A stretch of DNA of 64,000 bases from JALZUE01 sp051251725 (lineage in GTDB: Bacteria > Pseudomonadota > Gammaproteobacteria > Enterobacterales > Alteromonadaceae): assembly GCA_051251725.1 (NCBI GenBank), contig JBPOFN010000001.1:62001-126000 (forward strand), given 5' to 3'. The notes below the pieces were generated by a model that saw only the letters and a list, made by a program, of their open reading frames with translations, did no database searches and was not told where the DNA came from. The translations under genes and the position numbers were made by a program. Shown here in pieces: positions 17,404-26,414 of the stretch. Numbering within the stretch: position 1 is the stretch's first letter; every line of letters starts with the position of its first letter.

Positions 17404-18210
17404 TTATATTTCTGGATCGAAGGACTCAACCGGATTTTCGCGTCGTTTGGCCGCTGCTTTTTCATCTTCAACAAACTCACGGACTTTTAATTCAGGTAAT
17501 TCTTTACCACAAACATTACCACCTAAATTATTTACTTCTTTACAAATGTCAGTCACTTTAGTGTCCATCAAATGCATATGATCTAATAATCGGCCAATCG
17601 CTTTGGCAACAGGATCAGGATTTTCTGTCGAAACCGCATAAGCATCAAAACCATATTTTTTCGCCACGGCTTCTCGGTTTTCGCTTTTTTCGTCTTTGTG
17701 ATTATTAACTATACGCGCTGGAATACCAACCGCAGTTGAGTTTTCTGGGACGTCTTTAACAACCACCGAGTTAGAGCCAACTTTACCGCCTTTACTAATG
17801 GTAATTGGGCCTAATACTTTAGCACCGGCGCCAATAACCACATTATCTTCTAGGGTTGGATGCCGTTTACCAGCATTCCAACTAGTACCACCTAAGGTAA
17901 CACCATGATAAAGCGTAACATCGTTGCCGATTTGAGCCGTTTCACCGATCACTACGCCCATGCCATGATCGATAAAAAATCGGCGGCCAATGGTTGCTCC
18001 AGGGTGAATTTCAATCCCTGTTAACCAACGAGAAAACGTTGAAAGTAAGCGAGCTAAAAACTTAAAGTTACGTAGCCATAGCTTATGGCTAATACGGTGA
18101 ATCCAAATCGCATGTAATCCAGGGTAATTAAATAAAACTTCAACTACCGTTCTGGCTGCTGGATCTCTATCAAAGACACTATTGATATCTTCTTTGATAC
18201 GACTAAACAT
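17404..18210 (-). CDS. cysE: Serine O-acetyltransferase
   Basis: The 268-residue enzyme that makes O-acetylserine from serine and acetyl-CoA for cysteine synthesis. The left-handed beta-helix with hexapeptide repeats is clear from about residue 65 (GIEIHPGATIGRRFFIDHGMGVVIGETAQIGNDV). The active-site His sits in FIDHG, and GGTSWNAGKRHPTLEDNVVIGAGAKVLG follows. It lies upstream of iscR, which needs cysteine sulfur; this linkage is common in gammaproteobacteria. Confidence 0.95.
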   Translation of the reverse strand: MFSRIKEDINSVFDRDPAARTVVEVLFNYPGLHAIWIHRISHKLWLRNFKFLARLLSTFSRWLTGIEIHPGATIGRRFFIDHGMGVVIGETAQIGNDVTLYHGVTLGGTSWNAGKRHPTLEDNVVIGAGAKVLGPITISKGGKVGSNSVVVKDVPENSTAVGIPARIVNNHKDEKSENREAVAKKYGFDAYAVSTENPDPVAKAIGRLLDHMHLMDTKVTDICKEVNNLGGNVCGKELPELKVREFVEDEKAAAKRRENPVESFDPEI

Positions 18211-18241
18211 AAATGAATCCTTGAATATAATCGTTTACAAA

Positions 18242-18997
18242 TTACTGCGCGCGTTTGGCAGCTTTTTCTACAGACGCTAAAATACCACGCATCATTTTCA
18301 CTTCTTTAACGTCAGGACGGGCCCGATTTAAAAAGCGGCGTAGTTTAGTCATAATTAAGCCTGGGTGGCTTGGCACAATAAAACCTGTCGCGAGTAATGC
18401 TTGCTCAAAATGCTCGTACATGCGCTCAGTTTCATCAACAATCGGATATTCAGTTTCATCTTTACCTTGATAAGCAGCATTTTCTTGCGCTAGGAAGTTC
18501 ATACGAATTTCATAACTTAAGGTTTGTACTGCCATCGCTAAATTCAACGAACTATATTCTGGATTAGCAGGTATCTGCACATGAAAATGACAAAGCTGTA
18601 ATTCATCATTTGTTAAGCCACTACTCTCACGGCCAAAAACTAACGCAACCGGAAAATCATTTGCTTCTTGTACCAGTTTCTCACCACATTCACGTGGATC
18701 TAACATTGGCCACGGTAAAGTACGAGAACGCGCACTGGTTCCTACCACTAAACCACAATCTTGAATTGCTTCTTCAAGCGTGTTTACCACCTTGGCACTA
18801 CCTAAAACATCAGTTGCGCCAGCAGAAAGTGCTTGCGCTTGTCCGTTTGGTAATTCTATTGGGTCAACCAATATCAGGTTTTTTAGTCCCATGGTTTTCA
18901 TCGCGCGAGCGGCAGAGCCAATATTACGACAATCAGAGGTATTCACTAAGACGACTTTAATTGAGTCTAATAAACTTGTAGGAGCAGAATTTGGCAT
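18242..18997 (-). CDS. trmJ: tRNA (cytidine/uridine-2'-O-)-methyltransferase TrmJ
   Basis: A SPOUT-class RNA methyltransferase of 251 residues that 2'-O-methylates tRNA position 32. The N-terminus IKVVLVNTSDCRNIGSAARAMKTMGL and the knot motifs LVFGRESSGLTNDEL and IPANPEYSSLNLAMAVQTLSYEIR are diagnostic. It lies 31 bases upstream of cysE on the same strand and diverges from suhB across a 308-base gap. Confidence 0.95.
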   Translation of the reverse strand: MPNSAPTSLLDSIKVVLVNTSDCRNIGSAARAMKTMGLKNLILVDPIELPNGQAQALSAGATDVLGSAKVVNTLEEAIQDCGLVVGTSARSRTLPWPMLDPRECGEKLVQEANDFPVALVFGRESSGLTNDELQLCHFHVQIPANPEYSSLNLAMAVQTLSYEIRMNFLAQENAAYQGKDETEYPIVDETERMYEHFEQALLATGFIVPSHPGLIMTKLRRFLNRARPDVKEVKMMRGILASVEKAAKRAQ

Positions 18998-19214
18998 TAT
19001 AACTATCTAGATGGCTAAAACTCGTTACATATTATCACAGAACAATGACAAGATAAGCCTTAAAATTAAAAGTTTGGTAGAATTATTCGGGTTACCTCAG
19101 ATCTATAAGCTATATAAAAAAGCAACAAGCTTAGCTGCAAAAGCAGTGTAAATTTATTGCTAACCCTTTAAATATTTGAGGTATTTATGATTCGCAAATA
19201 TGATTAAGTTTTGC

Positions 19215-19220
19215 TATAAT
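19215..19220 (+). promoter_or_regulatory. Extended -10 promoter of suhB
   Basis: TGCTATAAT is an extended -10 element about 85 bases upstream of the suhB ATG; no good -35 is present at 17 bases. The rest of the 308-base trmJ-suhB gap shows no open frame or strong structure. Confidence 0.55.
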
Positions 19221-19305
19221 GCGCGCCACTTTGCAGTAGGGGCTTGGCCCTTAGCTAGCAACAACGCTCTTTTACATGCTGTTTTACAAATTTTAAGGTA
19301 GTCAT

Positions 19306-20118
19306 ATGCATCCTATGCTAAATATTGCTGTGCGCGCTGCGCGCTCAGCTGGAACTATTATTGCTCGCGCGTTTGAGCAACCTGACAAAATCGAAGTTGA
19401 ATCTAAAGGTACTAACGACTTAGTCACTAATGTTGATAGAGCCGCAGAACAAATCATCATTGATACTATTCAAAAAGCTTACCCATCACATTGTATTGTT
19501 GGTGAAGAAAGCGGCGTTGTTGACGGTGAAGATAAAACTTATCAATGGATTATCGACCCGCTTGATGGCACTACCAATTTTGTAAAAGGCATTCCTCACT
19601 TCTGTGTTTCTATCGCACTGAAAGTTAATGGTAAACTAGACCAAGCGGTTATTTACGATCCAATCCGCGGTGAACTTTTTACAGCTAGTCGCGGTAAAGG
19701 TGCACAATTAGACGGTTCTAGAATTCGTGTTAATAAAGCAAATGACCTAAAAGGTGCTGTTTTAGCTACCGGTTTCCCATTAAAACAAAAGCAAGACCTT
19801 GATTGTTATTTGAATATGTTCCGTGAACTATTTATCAAAACATCTGATATGCGTAGAGCTGGCTCTGCTGCACTAGATTTAGCTTATGTTGCTGCTGGCC
19901 GTGTTGATGGTTTCTTCGAATTAGGTTTAAAACCTTGGGACACTGCTGCTGGTGAATTATTAATTATTGAAGCAGGTGGTATTGTTACTGATTTTACTGG
20001 CGGTCACACCCACAGTGAAACGGGTAATATTGTTGCTGGTAGTTCAAACTTATTAAAAGAATTATTGAAAGATGTGCGTCCACATTTACCAGCAAGATTA
20101 AAAAGTAGTTATAGATAA
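19306..20118 (+). CDS. suhB: SuhB, inositol-1-monophosphatase family protein
   Basis: A Mg-dependent phosphatase of 270 residues that also acts in rRNA antitermination in E. coli. Metal-binding motifs are intact: GEESG, DPLDGTTNF and KPWDTAAGELLIIEAGG. It begins MHPMLNIAVRAARSAGTII, as in E. coli SuhB. An AAGG ribosome site precedes the ATG. It is followed by a siroheme gene 64 bases later. Confidence 0.95.
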   Translation: MHPMLNIAVRAARSAGTIIARAFEQPDKIEVESKGTNDLVTNVDRAAEQIIIDTIQKAYPSHCIVGEESGVVDGEDKTYQWIIDPLDGTTNFVKGIPHFCVSIALKVNGKLDQAVIYDPIRGELFTASRGKGAQLDGSRIRVNKANDLKGAVLATGFPLKQKQDLDCYLNMFRELFIKTSDMRRAGSAALDLAYVAAGRVDGFFELGLKPWDTAAGELLIIEAGGIVTDFTGGHTHSETGNIVAGSSNLLKELLKDVRPHLPARLKSSYR

Positions 20119-20182
20119 ATTATCTTAACCGATAAAACTTTAGCAACTTGAAGAATAAGTTAACTTAAGCAGAATTTTATTT

Positions 20183-20974
20183 ATGATTAATACACCAAAG
20201 CATAAACAAGCTTTTATTGCTGGCGAAGTTGCATTAGTTGGTGCAGGACCTGGTGATCCGGATCTACTAACTGTGCAAGCATTTCGATTTATCCAGCAAG
20301 CAGAAGTGGTAATTTATGATCGTTTAGTCAGTAATGAAATTATGGCTTTAGTGCCAGCGTCTGCTGAGTTAATTTATGTCGGTAAAAAGCAAGCTGAACA
20401 TCGCGTGCCACAAGAAGGTATTAATCAACTACTCGTTGATCAGGCTAAGTTAAACAAAAAAGTAGTACGCTTAAAAGGCGGTGACCCTTTTGTTTTTGGC
20501 CGTGGTGGTGAAGAGGCACAATATTTATTAACGAATAATGTCGCTTGTCATATTGTTCCTGGTATGACTGCTGCTTCAGCTTGTACTAGTTATGTTGGTA
20601 TTCCGCTGACACACCGAAAAGTCTCTAGAAGCTGCACTTTTATTACCGGTCATGTGCAAGAAAATGGCGAACTAGATATTCCTTGGAATACCCTTTCAGA
20701 TGCTCAGCAAACCGTTGTTTTTTATATGGGGGTAAAAAGCTTACCTAATATTATTAAACAATTAGAAAAAGCTGGCCGAAGTGACAAAACACCAGCGGCA
20801 TTAATCCGCAAAGGCACCCAACCTGATCAGCAAGTTTTCACCGGCACATTGCATTCATTAAATGATCTGGTCAAAGAAAATAATATTAAACCACCAACAC
20901 TTATTGTGATTGGTGACGTGGTAAATACATTTTCACCAACACAATTAAAAAATGTTGGTTATCTCTCAAATTAA
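20183..20974 (+). CDS. cobA: Uroporphyrinogen-III C-methyltransferase (SUMT)
   Basis: A 263-residue SAM enzyme that makes precorrin-2 on the way to siroheme. It shows the SUMT motifs VGAGPGDPDLLTVQA, VRLKGGDPFVFGRGGEE, VPGMTAASA, GIPLTHR and VVFYMGV. It lacks the CysG N-terminal dehydrogenase/chelatase domain, so another enzyme must finish siroheme. A second SUMT lies at 41531-42418 beside nirBD. This copy may serve sulfite reductase or general siroheme supply. Confidence 0.92.
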   Translation: MINTPKHKQAFIAGEVALVGAGPGDPDLLTVQAFRFIQQAEVVIYDRLVSNEIMALVPASAELIYVGKKQAEHRVPQEGINQLLVDQAKLNKKVVRLKGGDPFVFGRGGEEAQYLLTNNVACHIVPGMTAASACTSYVGIPLTHRKVSRSCTFITGHVQENGELDIPWNTLSDAQQTVVFYMGVKSLPNIIKQLEKAGRSDKTPAALIRKGTQPDQQVFTGTLHSLNDLVKENNIKPPTLIVIGDVVNTFSPTQLKNVGYLSN

Positions 20975-21083
20975 GCTTTTGACAATAAATAGTTTACAGC
21001 AAGCTTAAAAAAAGACCATAATAGCTCCCTGCCCAATAACATCATCATATTTAATTCCGATCATTTAAATATGACATTGTTAT

Positions 21084-21093
21084 TTGTATACAA
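21084..21093. promoter_or_regulatory. GntR/FCD-type operator at the regulator's own promoter
   Basis: TTGTATACAA is a perfect palindrome of the TTGT-N2-ACAA type bound by FCD-class GntR proteins. It lies 71 bases before the regulator's ATG and resembles three ATTGTTAACAAT sites in the agar genes downstream. Confidence 0.55.
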
Positions 21094-21164
21094 TAAATAT
21101 GAAACAATTGATATTTAATTCTATTTTAATTAGTATGTAAGAAGATTAATTGTTAGGAAGTAAG

Positions 21165-21779
21165 ATGAGCGCAACAAAACCCCAAAAAATTCTGTCTGTT
21201 AAAGACCAAATTGCAGATCAGTTGAGATCAGATATTATCTCTGGTGAACTAGCTCCTAATACTAAACTAAACGAAAAGCAGCTTGCTGATCGTTTTGGTT
21301 TATCTCGAGGCCCGATACGAGATGTTATTTTACAGCTTACTAAAGAAGGTTTGTTAATTTCTAAGAATAATTGTGGTGCCTCTGTTAATAGCATGCTCGA
21401 ACCATCATTACAGAAATTAATCATTGATCTTCGCAGAAAAATTGAAGTTTACGCCATAGAAAAGTTAAAAGGCCAACTTACTATTGACGATTTTTCTGAA
21501 TTAGATAGAATTTTAGCGGATTTACAAGCTGCTTTTGATCGTGAAGATTATACTGAAGTCACTAAAATAGACATTTCATTTCATAACTACCTTATTTTTA
21601 AGGCGGGTGGCGATGAACTAGTAAACATTTGGTATCCATATGTCATGCGCATGCGCTTAAACTACAAACGCATCACTAATAGTACAGAATGTGTTAATGA
21701 GCACAGAGTAATACTCGATGCCTTGCGTGACGGTGATACGTCAACAGCGAGTAAAGCATTAAGAGCTAATATTAAATAA
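21165..21779 (+). CDS. GntR family (FCD subfamily) regulator, probably of the agar genes
   Basis: A 204-residue regulator. The winged helix is N-terminal (IADQLRSDIISGELAPNTKLNEKQLADRFGLSRGPIRDVILQL), and an all-helical FCD ligand domain follows (about 85-204, with HNYLI and NEHRVILDAL metal/ligand segments). I chose the ATG at 21165 because a TAGGAAG ribosome site sits just before it; an upstream TTG start is less likely. It is convergent with the AHG genes. Sugar acids are common ligands in this subfamily; here an AHG- or KDGal-derived acid is a reasonable guess. Confidence 0.82.
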   Translation: MSATKPQKILSVKDQIADQLRSDIISGELAPNTKLNEKQLADRFGLSRGPIRDVILQLTKEGLLISKNNCGASVNSMLEPSLQKLIIDLRRKIEVYAIEKLKGQLTIDDFSELDRILADLQAAFDREDYTEVTKIDISFHNYLIFKAGGDELVNIWYPYVMRMRLNYKRITNSTECVNEHRVILDALRDGDTSTASKALRANIK

Positions 21780-21826
21780 TTCCCTGTTTATTTAAGCCAT
21801 TTTTAATCGCTTAATGATACAGATAT

Positions 21827-21854
21827 AAAAAAACCACCTTACGGTGGTTTTTTT
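21827..21854. terminator. Bidirectional terminator
   Basis: AAAAAAACCACC and GGTGGTTTTTTT flank a four-base loop, giving A and T tracts on both sides. It serves the GntR gene (plus) and the catabolic operon (minus). Confidence 0.9.
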
Positions 21855-21878
21855 AGTTTTACTGTTTAATCAGTAGTG

Positions 21879-23342
21879 TTATTTTTCTACCATATAAACA
21901 GTTTTCTTTTCTAGGTATTGCTCAAGACCAAATTTACCGTCTTCGCCACCAAAACCACTTTGCTTCCAACCATTATGGAAACCTTGGTGCTGTTCACCCA
22001 TACCGCGGTTAATATAAACTTCACCAACTTCTAATTCGTTGATAGCTTTATTAATATCGAAAAAGTTTTGAGTGTAGATATAAGCACTTAAGCCGTAAAT
22101 ACTGTCATTACAGAATTCAATTGCTTGGTCCATATCTTTTACTTTAACAATAGGTAAAACCGGACCAAAAGTTTCTTCATGAACAGCAATATTATCCTGC
22201 GCAACGTCAACTAATAACGTTGGTTCGTACCAACAACCGCCTTCATAGCCTTCAACAGTTGCAGTTTTGCCGCCAGTAGCAACCGTTGCACCTTGTTTAA
22301 TACTTTCTTGTACGATGTGATCAATGTTTTCAATTTCACGTTGATTACACTTTGGACCCATTTGTGTATCTGGATTCATAGGGTCGCCAACTCGAAGCGC
22401 TTTCACTGCGGGTAAAAACTTGTCCATGAACTTCTCATAAACACTTTCTTGCACGTATAAACGCTCAACACAGGTACATACTTGACCACAGTTAGCAAAA
22501 CGGCCCCAAAGAGCACCTTCTACTGCTGCATCTAAATCAGCATCAGCCATAACGACCATTGGCGCTTTACCACCAAGCTCTAACATAACTGGTGTCATGT
22601 ATTCAGCTGAGGTTTTGTAAATCTGCTTACCTGCGGCTGTAGAGCCAGTCATAGTGATCATTTTAGTGATTGGGCTTTCGCATAATGCTTGACCTACCAC
22701 TGAACCTGAACCATTAATAATGTTTAAAACACCCGCTGGAATGCCAGCTTCATTAGCAATACGACCTAATTCGGTCGTTGCTAATGGCGTTTCTTGTGTT
22801 GGCTTTAAAACAATGGTATTTCCCGTGATTAACGCAGGACCAATTTTACGACCAGCAAGCGCTAAAGGAAAATTCCAAGCAGTAATACCAACAACGACAC
22901 CACGTGGTACTTTGTGAATGTAAATTTTTTCATCTTCGTTATCTGAAGGTAAAATATCACCTTCAATGGTTAACGCATGATCACAAGCATAATCAATAAA
23001 AGTAGCTGTAACATCTACTTCCATTTGCGCAACTGATAATAATTTACCTTGCTCTGCCACTAACATTGGCGCAAGAATATCTTTGTTTTCACGAATTTTG
23101 TTCGCGAAATTACGTAGAATACCTTGGCGAGTACGAGCCGTTAATTTTGCCCATTTTTTTTGCGCAACATCAGCAGTTTCTAATGCTAGTTGAGCGTCAT
23201 CGGCACAACCTTTTGGAATGACACCAATCACTTCACCGGTTGATGGGCTTAAAATATCAATTTTCCCTTCAACTTTTGATGAAATATATTCACCATTGAT
23301 AAAGTTAACATTGTTTTGAAACTTAAAATTTTGAGTAGTCAT
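21879..23342 (-). CDS. Aldehyde dehydrogenase, probable 3,6-anhydro-L-galactose dehydrogenase
   Basis: An NAD(P)-dependent aldehyde dehydrogenase of 487 residues related to AldA. Catalytic Cys289 (CGQVCTC) and general base Glu255 (LELGGKAP) are present, with the cofactor motif ITMTGSTAAGK. I chose the ATG at 23342; the upstream ATG lies inside the end of the SDR gene. Next to GH117, GH50 and a cycloisomerase, the likely substrate is 3,6-anhydro-L-galactose, oxidised to 3,6-anhydrogalactonate. Lactaldehyde or glycolaldehyde oxidation is an alternative that sequence alone cannot exclude. Confidence 0.78.
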   Translation of the reverse strand: MTTQNFKFQNNVNFINGEYISSKVEGKIDILSPSTGEVIGVIPKGCADDAQLALETADVAQKKWAKLTARTRQGILRNFANKIRENKDILAPMLVAEQGKLLSVAQMEVDVTATFIDYACDHALTIEGDILPSDNEDEKIYIHKVPRGVVVGITAWNFPLALAGRKIGPALITGNTIVLKPTQETPLATTELGRIANEAGIPAGVLNIINGSGSVVGQALCESPITKMITMTGSTAAGKQIYKTSAEYMTPVMLELGGKAPMVVMADADLDAAVEGALWGRFANCGQVCTCVERLYVQESVYEKFMDKFLPAVKALRVGDPMNPDTQMGPKCNQREIENIDHIVQESIKQGATVATGGKTATVEGYEGGCWYEPTLLVDVAQDNIAVHEETFGPVLPIVKVKDMDQAIEFCNDSIYGLSAYIYTQNFFDINKAINELEVGEVYINRGMGEQHQGFHNGWKQSGFGGEDGKFGLEQYLEKKTVYMVEK

Positions 23343-23347
23343 TGAGA

Positions 23348-24121
23348 TTATCTCCCCATCCAACCGCCGTCTACCAATAAGATAGCGCCGTTAACATAAC
23401 TAGCAGCTTCAGAAGCTAAGAAGACAGCGGGTCCTTTAAAGTCTTCAGGGTTACCCCAGCGACCTTGTGGAATACGACCTAAAATCGCCGCATTACGCTC
23501 AGCATCCGCACGAAGTGCTTCGGTATTATCAGTATCGATATAACCCGGAGCAATCGCATTAACGTTTACGCCTTTACCGGCCCACTCGTTCGAAAGTGCC
23601 ATCACTAATTGGCCAATTGCGCCTTTACTTGCCGCATAACCTGGTACAGTAATACCGCCTTGGAATGTTAATAAAGAAGCAGTAAAGATAATTTTACCTG
23701 AACCACGATTTACCATTTCTTTACCAATTTCACGGCTAAGAATAAATTGTGAGTTTAAGTTAACATCAATCACTTTATCCCATAAATCATCGCCATGCTC
23801 AGCAGCAGGGGCACGTAAAATAGTACCCGCGTTGTTGACTAAAATATCAATTTTAGGGAAGTCAGCTTTTACTTCTTTGATGAATGCATATAAAGAATCA
23901 CGGTCAGAAAAGTCACATTGGTAACCTTTAAAGTTTTTGCCTAACGCATTCACTTCTTTTTCAACAGCTGAACCTTCAAGTTCTAACGATGCTGAAACAC
24001 CAATAATATCAGCGCCAGCTTCAGCTAAACCTAATGCAATACCTTTACCGATACCACGTTTACAACCAGTAACTAAGGCAACTTTACCTTCTAAACTAAA
24101 TTTTTCGAACATCTTATTCAT
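23348..24121 (-). CDS. SDR-family oxidoreductase, KduD-like
   Basis: A 257-residue short-chain dehydrogenase with cofactor motif TGCKRGIGKG, NNAG, and active-site Tyr/Lys in YAASKG. It resembles KduD / gluconate 5-dehydrogenase types. It sits between the aldehyde dehydrogenase and a zinc dehydrogenase with gaps of under 15 bases. A plausible job is to reduce 2,5-diketo-3-deoxy-L-galactonate to 2-keto-3-deoxy-D-gluconate after AHG opening. That role is inferred from neighbours. Confidence 0.7.
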   Translation of the reverse strand: MNKMFEKFSLEGKVALVTGCKRGIGKGIALGLAEAGADIIGVSASLELEGSAVEKEVNALGKNFKGYQCDFSDRDSLYAFIKEVKADFPKIDILVNNAGTILRAPAAEHGDDLWDKVIDVNLNSQFILSREIGKEMVNRGSGKIIFTASLLTFQGGITVPGYAASKGAIGQLVMALSNEWAGKGVNVNAIAPGYIDTDNTEALRADAERNAAILGRIPQGRWGNPEDFKGPAVFLASEAASYVNGAILLVDGGWMGR

Positions 24122-24135
24122 TGCTAGTACCTTAA

Positions 24136-25158
24136 TTATTCTGCGTTACATTCAACAAGCGCTTTCATGCCTTCAGGATTTCCATCCATGCTAGCAAAAG
24201 CAGAACCAATATCACTTAGTGGACTTACTGAACTGATAAATGGTTTAAGATCAATTTGACCGGTAGAGATTAATTCAATCGCCCAATCAAAATCGGCAGC
24301 TTCATATACACGAGCGCCTAATAATTCTAGTTCTTTCCAGAAAAATTGGAATAAGTCAATTTCAGGTTTAGTGCTGTGAATAGCAACCATAACAATACGG
24401 CCACGACGACCAGCGATTTGAGTCATCGCATCAATTGCCGGTTTAACACCTGATACTTCAAATACTACGTCAGCACCTTTAGTTGCTGTCCACTCATCAA
24501 CATAAGCGGCTAAGTCGGTATCAATTGGGTTAACTGATTTAACGCCTAATTCATCAGCAAAAGCACGACGACTTTCATTTGGTTCTGAAACTAATACTTC
24601 AGCGCCAACACTTTTAGCCACTGCAGCAACCAATTGACCGATAGGGCCACCACCAAGCACAACCGCTTTTTCACCCGCTTTTAAGCGTGAACGACGAACG
24701 TCATGACAAGCAACTGATAAAGGCTCAACTAAAGCACCTTGTTTTAAATCAACCGCAGCTGGTAATTTATGCAAAGTACGAGACTTAACAGTCCAGCTTG
24801 ATTGAAATGCACCTGGAGTATCAATACCCATGAATTTAAGGTTTTGACAAATATGAGTCAGGCCAGCATTACAGGTTGGACATTCACCACACCAATCTAA
24901 TGGACGAACTACAACTTTTTCGCCAACAGTAAAACCTTCAACACCAGCACCAATTTCAGCGACAACGCCTGAAATTTCGTGACCAATAGTTTGTGGAATA
25001 GAAACGCGTTGATCCATAACGCCGTGGTAAATATGCATATCCGTACCACAGATACCAACATAACCGACGTTTAATCGAACTTCACCAGCTTCAGGTGCTT
25101 TTTCTTCACCAGCAACTAAATCAAAACCTTTATTACCTATATAACGTGCAGCGACCAT
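24136..25158 (-). CDS. Zinc-dependent MDR alcohol dehydrogenase, probable L-KDGal 5-dehydrogenase
   Basis: A 340-residue medium-chain dehydrogenase. Catalytic zinc ligands are seen in GICGTDMHIYHG and GHEISG, structural zinc cysteines in CGECPTCNAGLTHIC, and a nucleotide loop in VLGGGPIGQL. It belongs to the threonine/sorbitol/idonate dehydrogenase-like group. In this locus it may oxidise 2-keto-3-deoxy-L-galactonate so the adjacent SDR can reduce it with the opposite stereochemistry. The start ATG lies 12 bases after the upstream cycloisomerase gene. Confidence 0.72.
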   Translation of the reverse strand: MVAARYIGNKGFDLVAGEEKAPEAGEVRLNVGYVGICGTDMHIYHGVMDQRVSIPQTIGHEISGVVAEIGAGVEGFTVGEKVVVRPLDWCGECPTCNAGLTHICQNLKFMGIDTPGAFQSSWTVKSRTLHKLPAAVDLKQGALVEPLSVACHDVRRSRLKAGEKAVVLGGGPIGQLVAAVAKSVGAEVLVSEPNESRRAFADELGVKSVNPIDTDLAAYVDEWTATKGADVVFEVSGVKPAIDAMTQIAGRRGRIVMVAIHSTKPEIDLFQFFWKELELLGARVYEAADFDWAIELISTGQIDLKPFISSVSPLSDIGSAFASMDGNPEGMKALVECNAE

Positions 25159-25170
25159 TTTTTTGTACCC

Positions 25171-26283
25171 TTAAGAATGTTTAATTAAATATTGACCAAT
25201 TTTTGCTTCATCAAATACCACACCTGTACCTGGGATATTGGGTGCAATCGCACGGCCGTTATCATCTAACTGCAACGGATGTGTTGTATATTCGTCAATT
25301 GGAAATGAGTGAACTTCTAAATATCCAGCATGTGGTTGAGATGCTAATAACGATACATGTAGCTCATGCATACCATGCGAACAGACCGGTAAATTATGAG
25401 CATAAGCCAGTTGCGAAACTTGCAACCAACCGGTGATTCCGCCGATATTTGACGCGTCCGGCTGTAAAAAACCTAACTTAGCTTGTGTAATAGCGTAGGT
25501 AAATTCATGTACTGTGTGCAAGTTTTCACCCATAGCTAATGGAATATCTATTTTGTTTGCTATATGAGCATAACCTTCGTAGTCATCTGGGATCGTTGGT
25601 TCTTCAAACCAAGCAATATCATATTGCTCAATCGCCTTACCAAAACGAATAGCCGTCTCACGCGTTAACGAATAGTTGGCATCAACCATAAAAGTAACGT
25701 CAGGGCCAATATGCTCACGAACAGCCGCAACACGGGCGACATCTTCTTTAAAGTCGTCTTTACCTACTTTAATTTTTACCGCTTTGAAGCCGCGATCTAA
25801 ATAGCCTTGAATATTGTTTATTAACTTCTCTTGTGAAAAGTTTAAATCGATACCGCCGGCATAACATTTGGTTGTCGATTTAGCACCACCGGCGACTTTC
25901 CATAAGGGTAAATTTAAGCGCTTACACTTAATATCCCAAAGGGCAATATCAACAGCAGAAATAGCAAAGCTTAATAAGCCGCCGCGACCAACATAATGAA
26001 GATCCCATTGCAGGCTATCCCAAATACCAAAAATTTCTGAGGCATCGCGTCCAACTAATTTATCTTTAAATTCGTCAGCTAATAATGAGTATATAGCACG
26101 GCCACCTTTACCACCGGTATAGGTATAACCAACACCCTCAACACCATCTTCACATGTGATCTTACAAACGATAAGTTCAAAATGGGTATGGTCACCATGC
26201 TTTGCATCAGATAATACTTCCGCCAGTGGAACTTGATAGTACTCCACTCGAACAGAAGCTATTTGGGTATTATGAAAATTCAT
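25171..26283 (-). CDS. Enolase-superfamily cycloisomerase, probable 3,6-anhydro-L-galactonate cycloisomerase
   Basis: A mandelate racemase/muconate cyclase-type protein of 370 residues. Key residues are visible: KIKVGKDD (KxK base), VDANYS, FEEPTIPDD and AMGENLH (metal ligands), and CSHGMHELH late in the barrel. Length and context fit the enzyme that opens 3,6-anhydro-L-galactonate to 2-keto-3-deoxy-L-galactonate in agarolytic bacteria. It is the first gene of a four-gene unit, with a predicted GntR operator 34 bases before its ATG. A plain sugar-acid dehydratase is the alternative. Confidence 0.8.
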   Translation of the reverse strand: MNFHNTQIASVRVEYYQVPLAEVLSDAKHGDHTHFELIVCKITCEDGVEGVGYTYTGGKGGRAIYSLLADEFKDKLVGRDASEIFGIWDSLQWDLHYVGRGGLLSFAISAVDIALWDIKCKRLNLPLWKVAGGAKSTTKCYAGGIDLNFSQEKLINNIQGYLDRGFKAVKIKVGKDDFKEDVARVAAVREHIGPDVTFMVDANYSLTRETAIRFGKAIEQYDIAWFEEPTIPDDYEGYAHIANKIDIPLAMGENLHTVHEFTYAITQAKLGFLQPDASNIGGITGWLQVSQLAYAHNLPVCSHGMHELHVSLLASQPHAGYLEVHSFPIDEYTTHPLQLDDNGRAIAPNIPGTGVVFDEAKIGQYLIKHS

Positions 26284-26316
26284 ATTTCTCTGCCTGTTGA
26301 TAAATCTTTACAGTAT

Positions 26317-26328
26317 ATTGTTAACAAT
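26317..26328. promoter_or_regulatory. GntR/FCD-type operator before the AHG catabolic unit
   Basis: ATTGTTAACAAT, a perfect 12-base palindrome, 34 bases upstream of the cycloisomerase ATG. Identical copies lie at 27673 and 27798. Confidence 0.65.
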
Positions 26329-26414
26329 TTACACCTGTTTTTCGTTTTTGTAAAGCAACTCAAGAAATTTGATATCACTTTTACACTAGCTACACGGATT
26401 AATTATTAAACTTG

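Noticed and set aside
23342..23363. Upstream ATG start for the aldehyde dehydrogenase
   Set aside because: It lies inside the last codons of the SDR gene; the downstream ATG has a GGAG site and gives a normal N-terminus.
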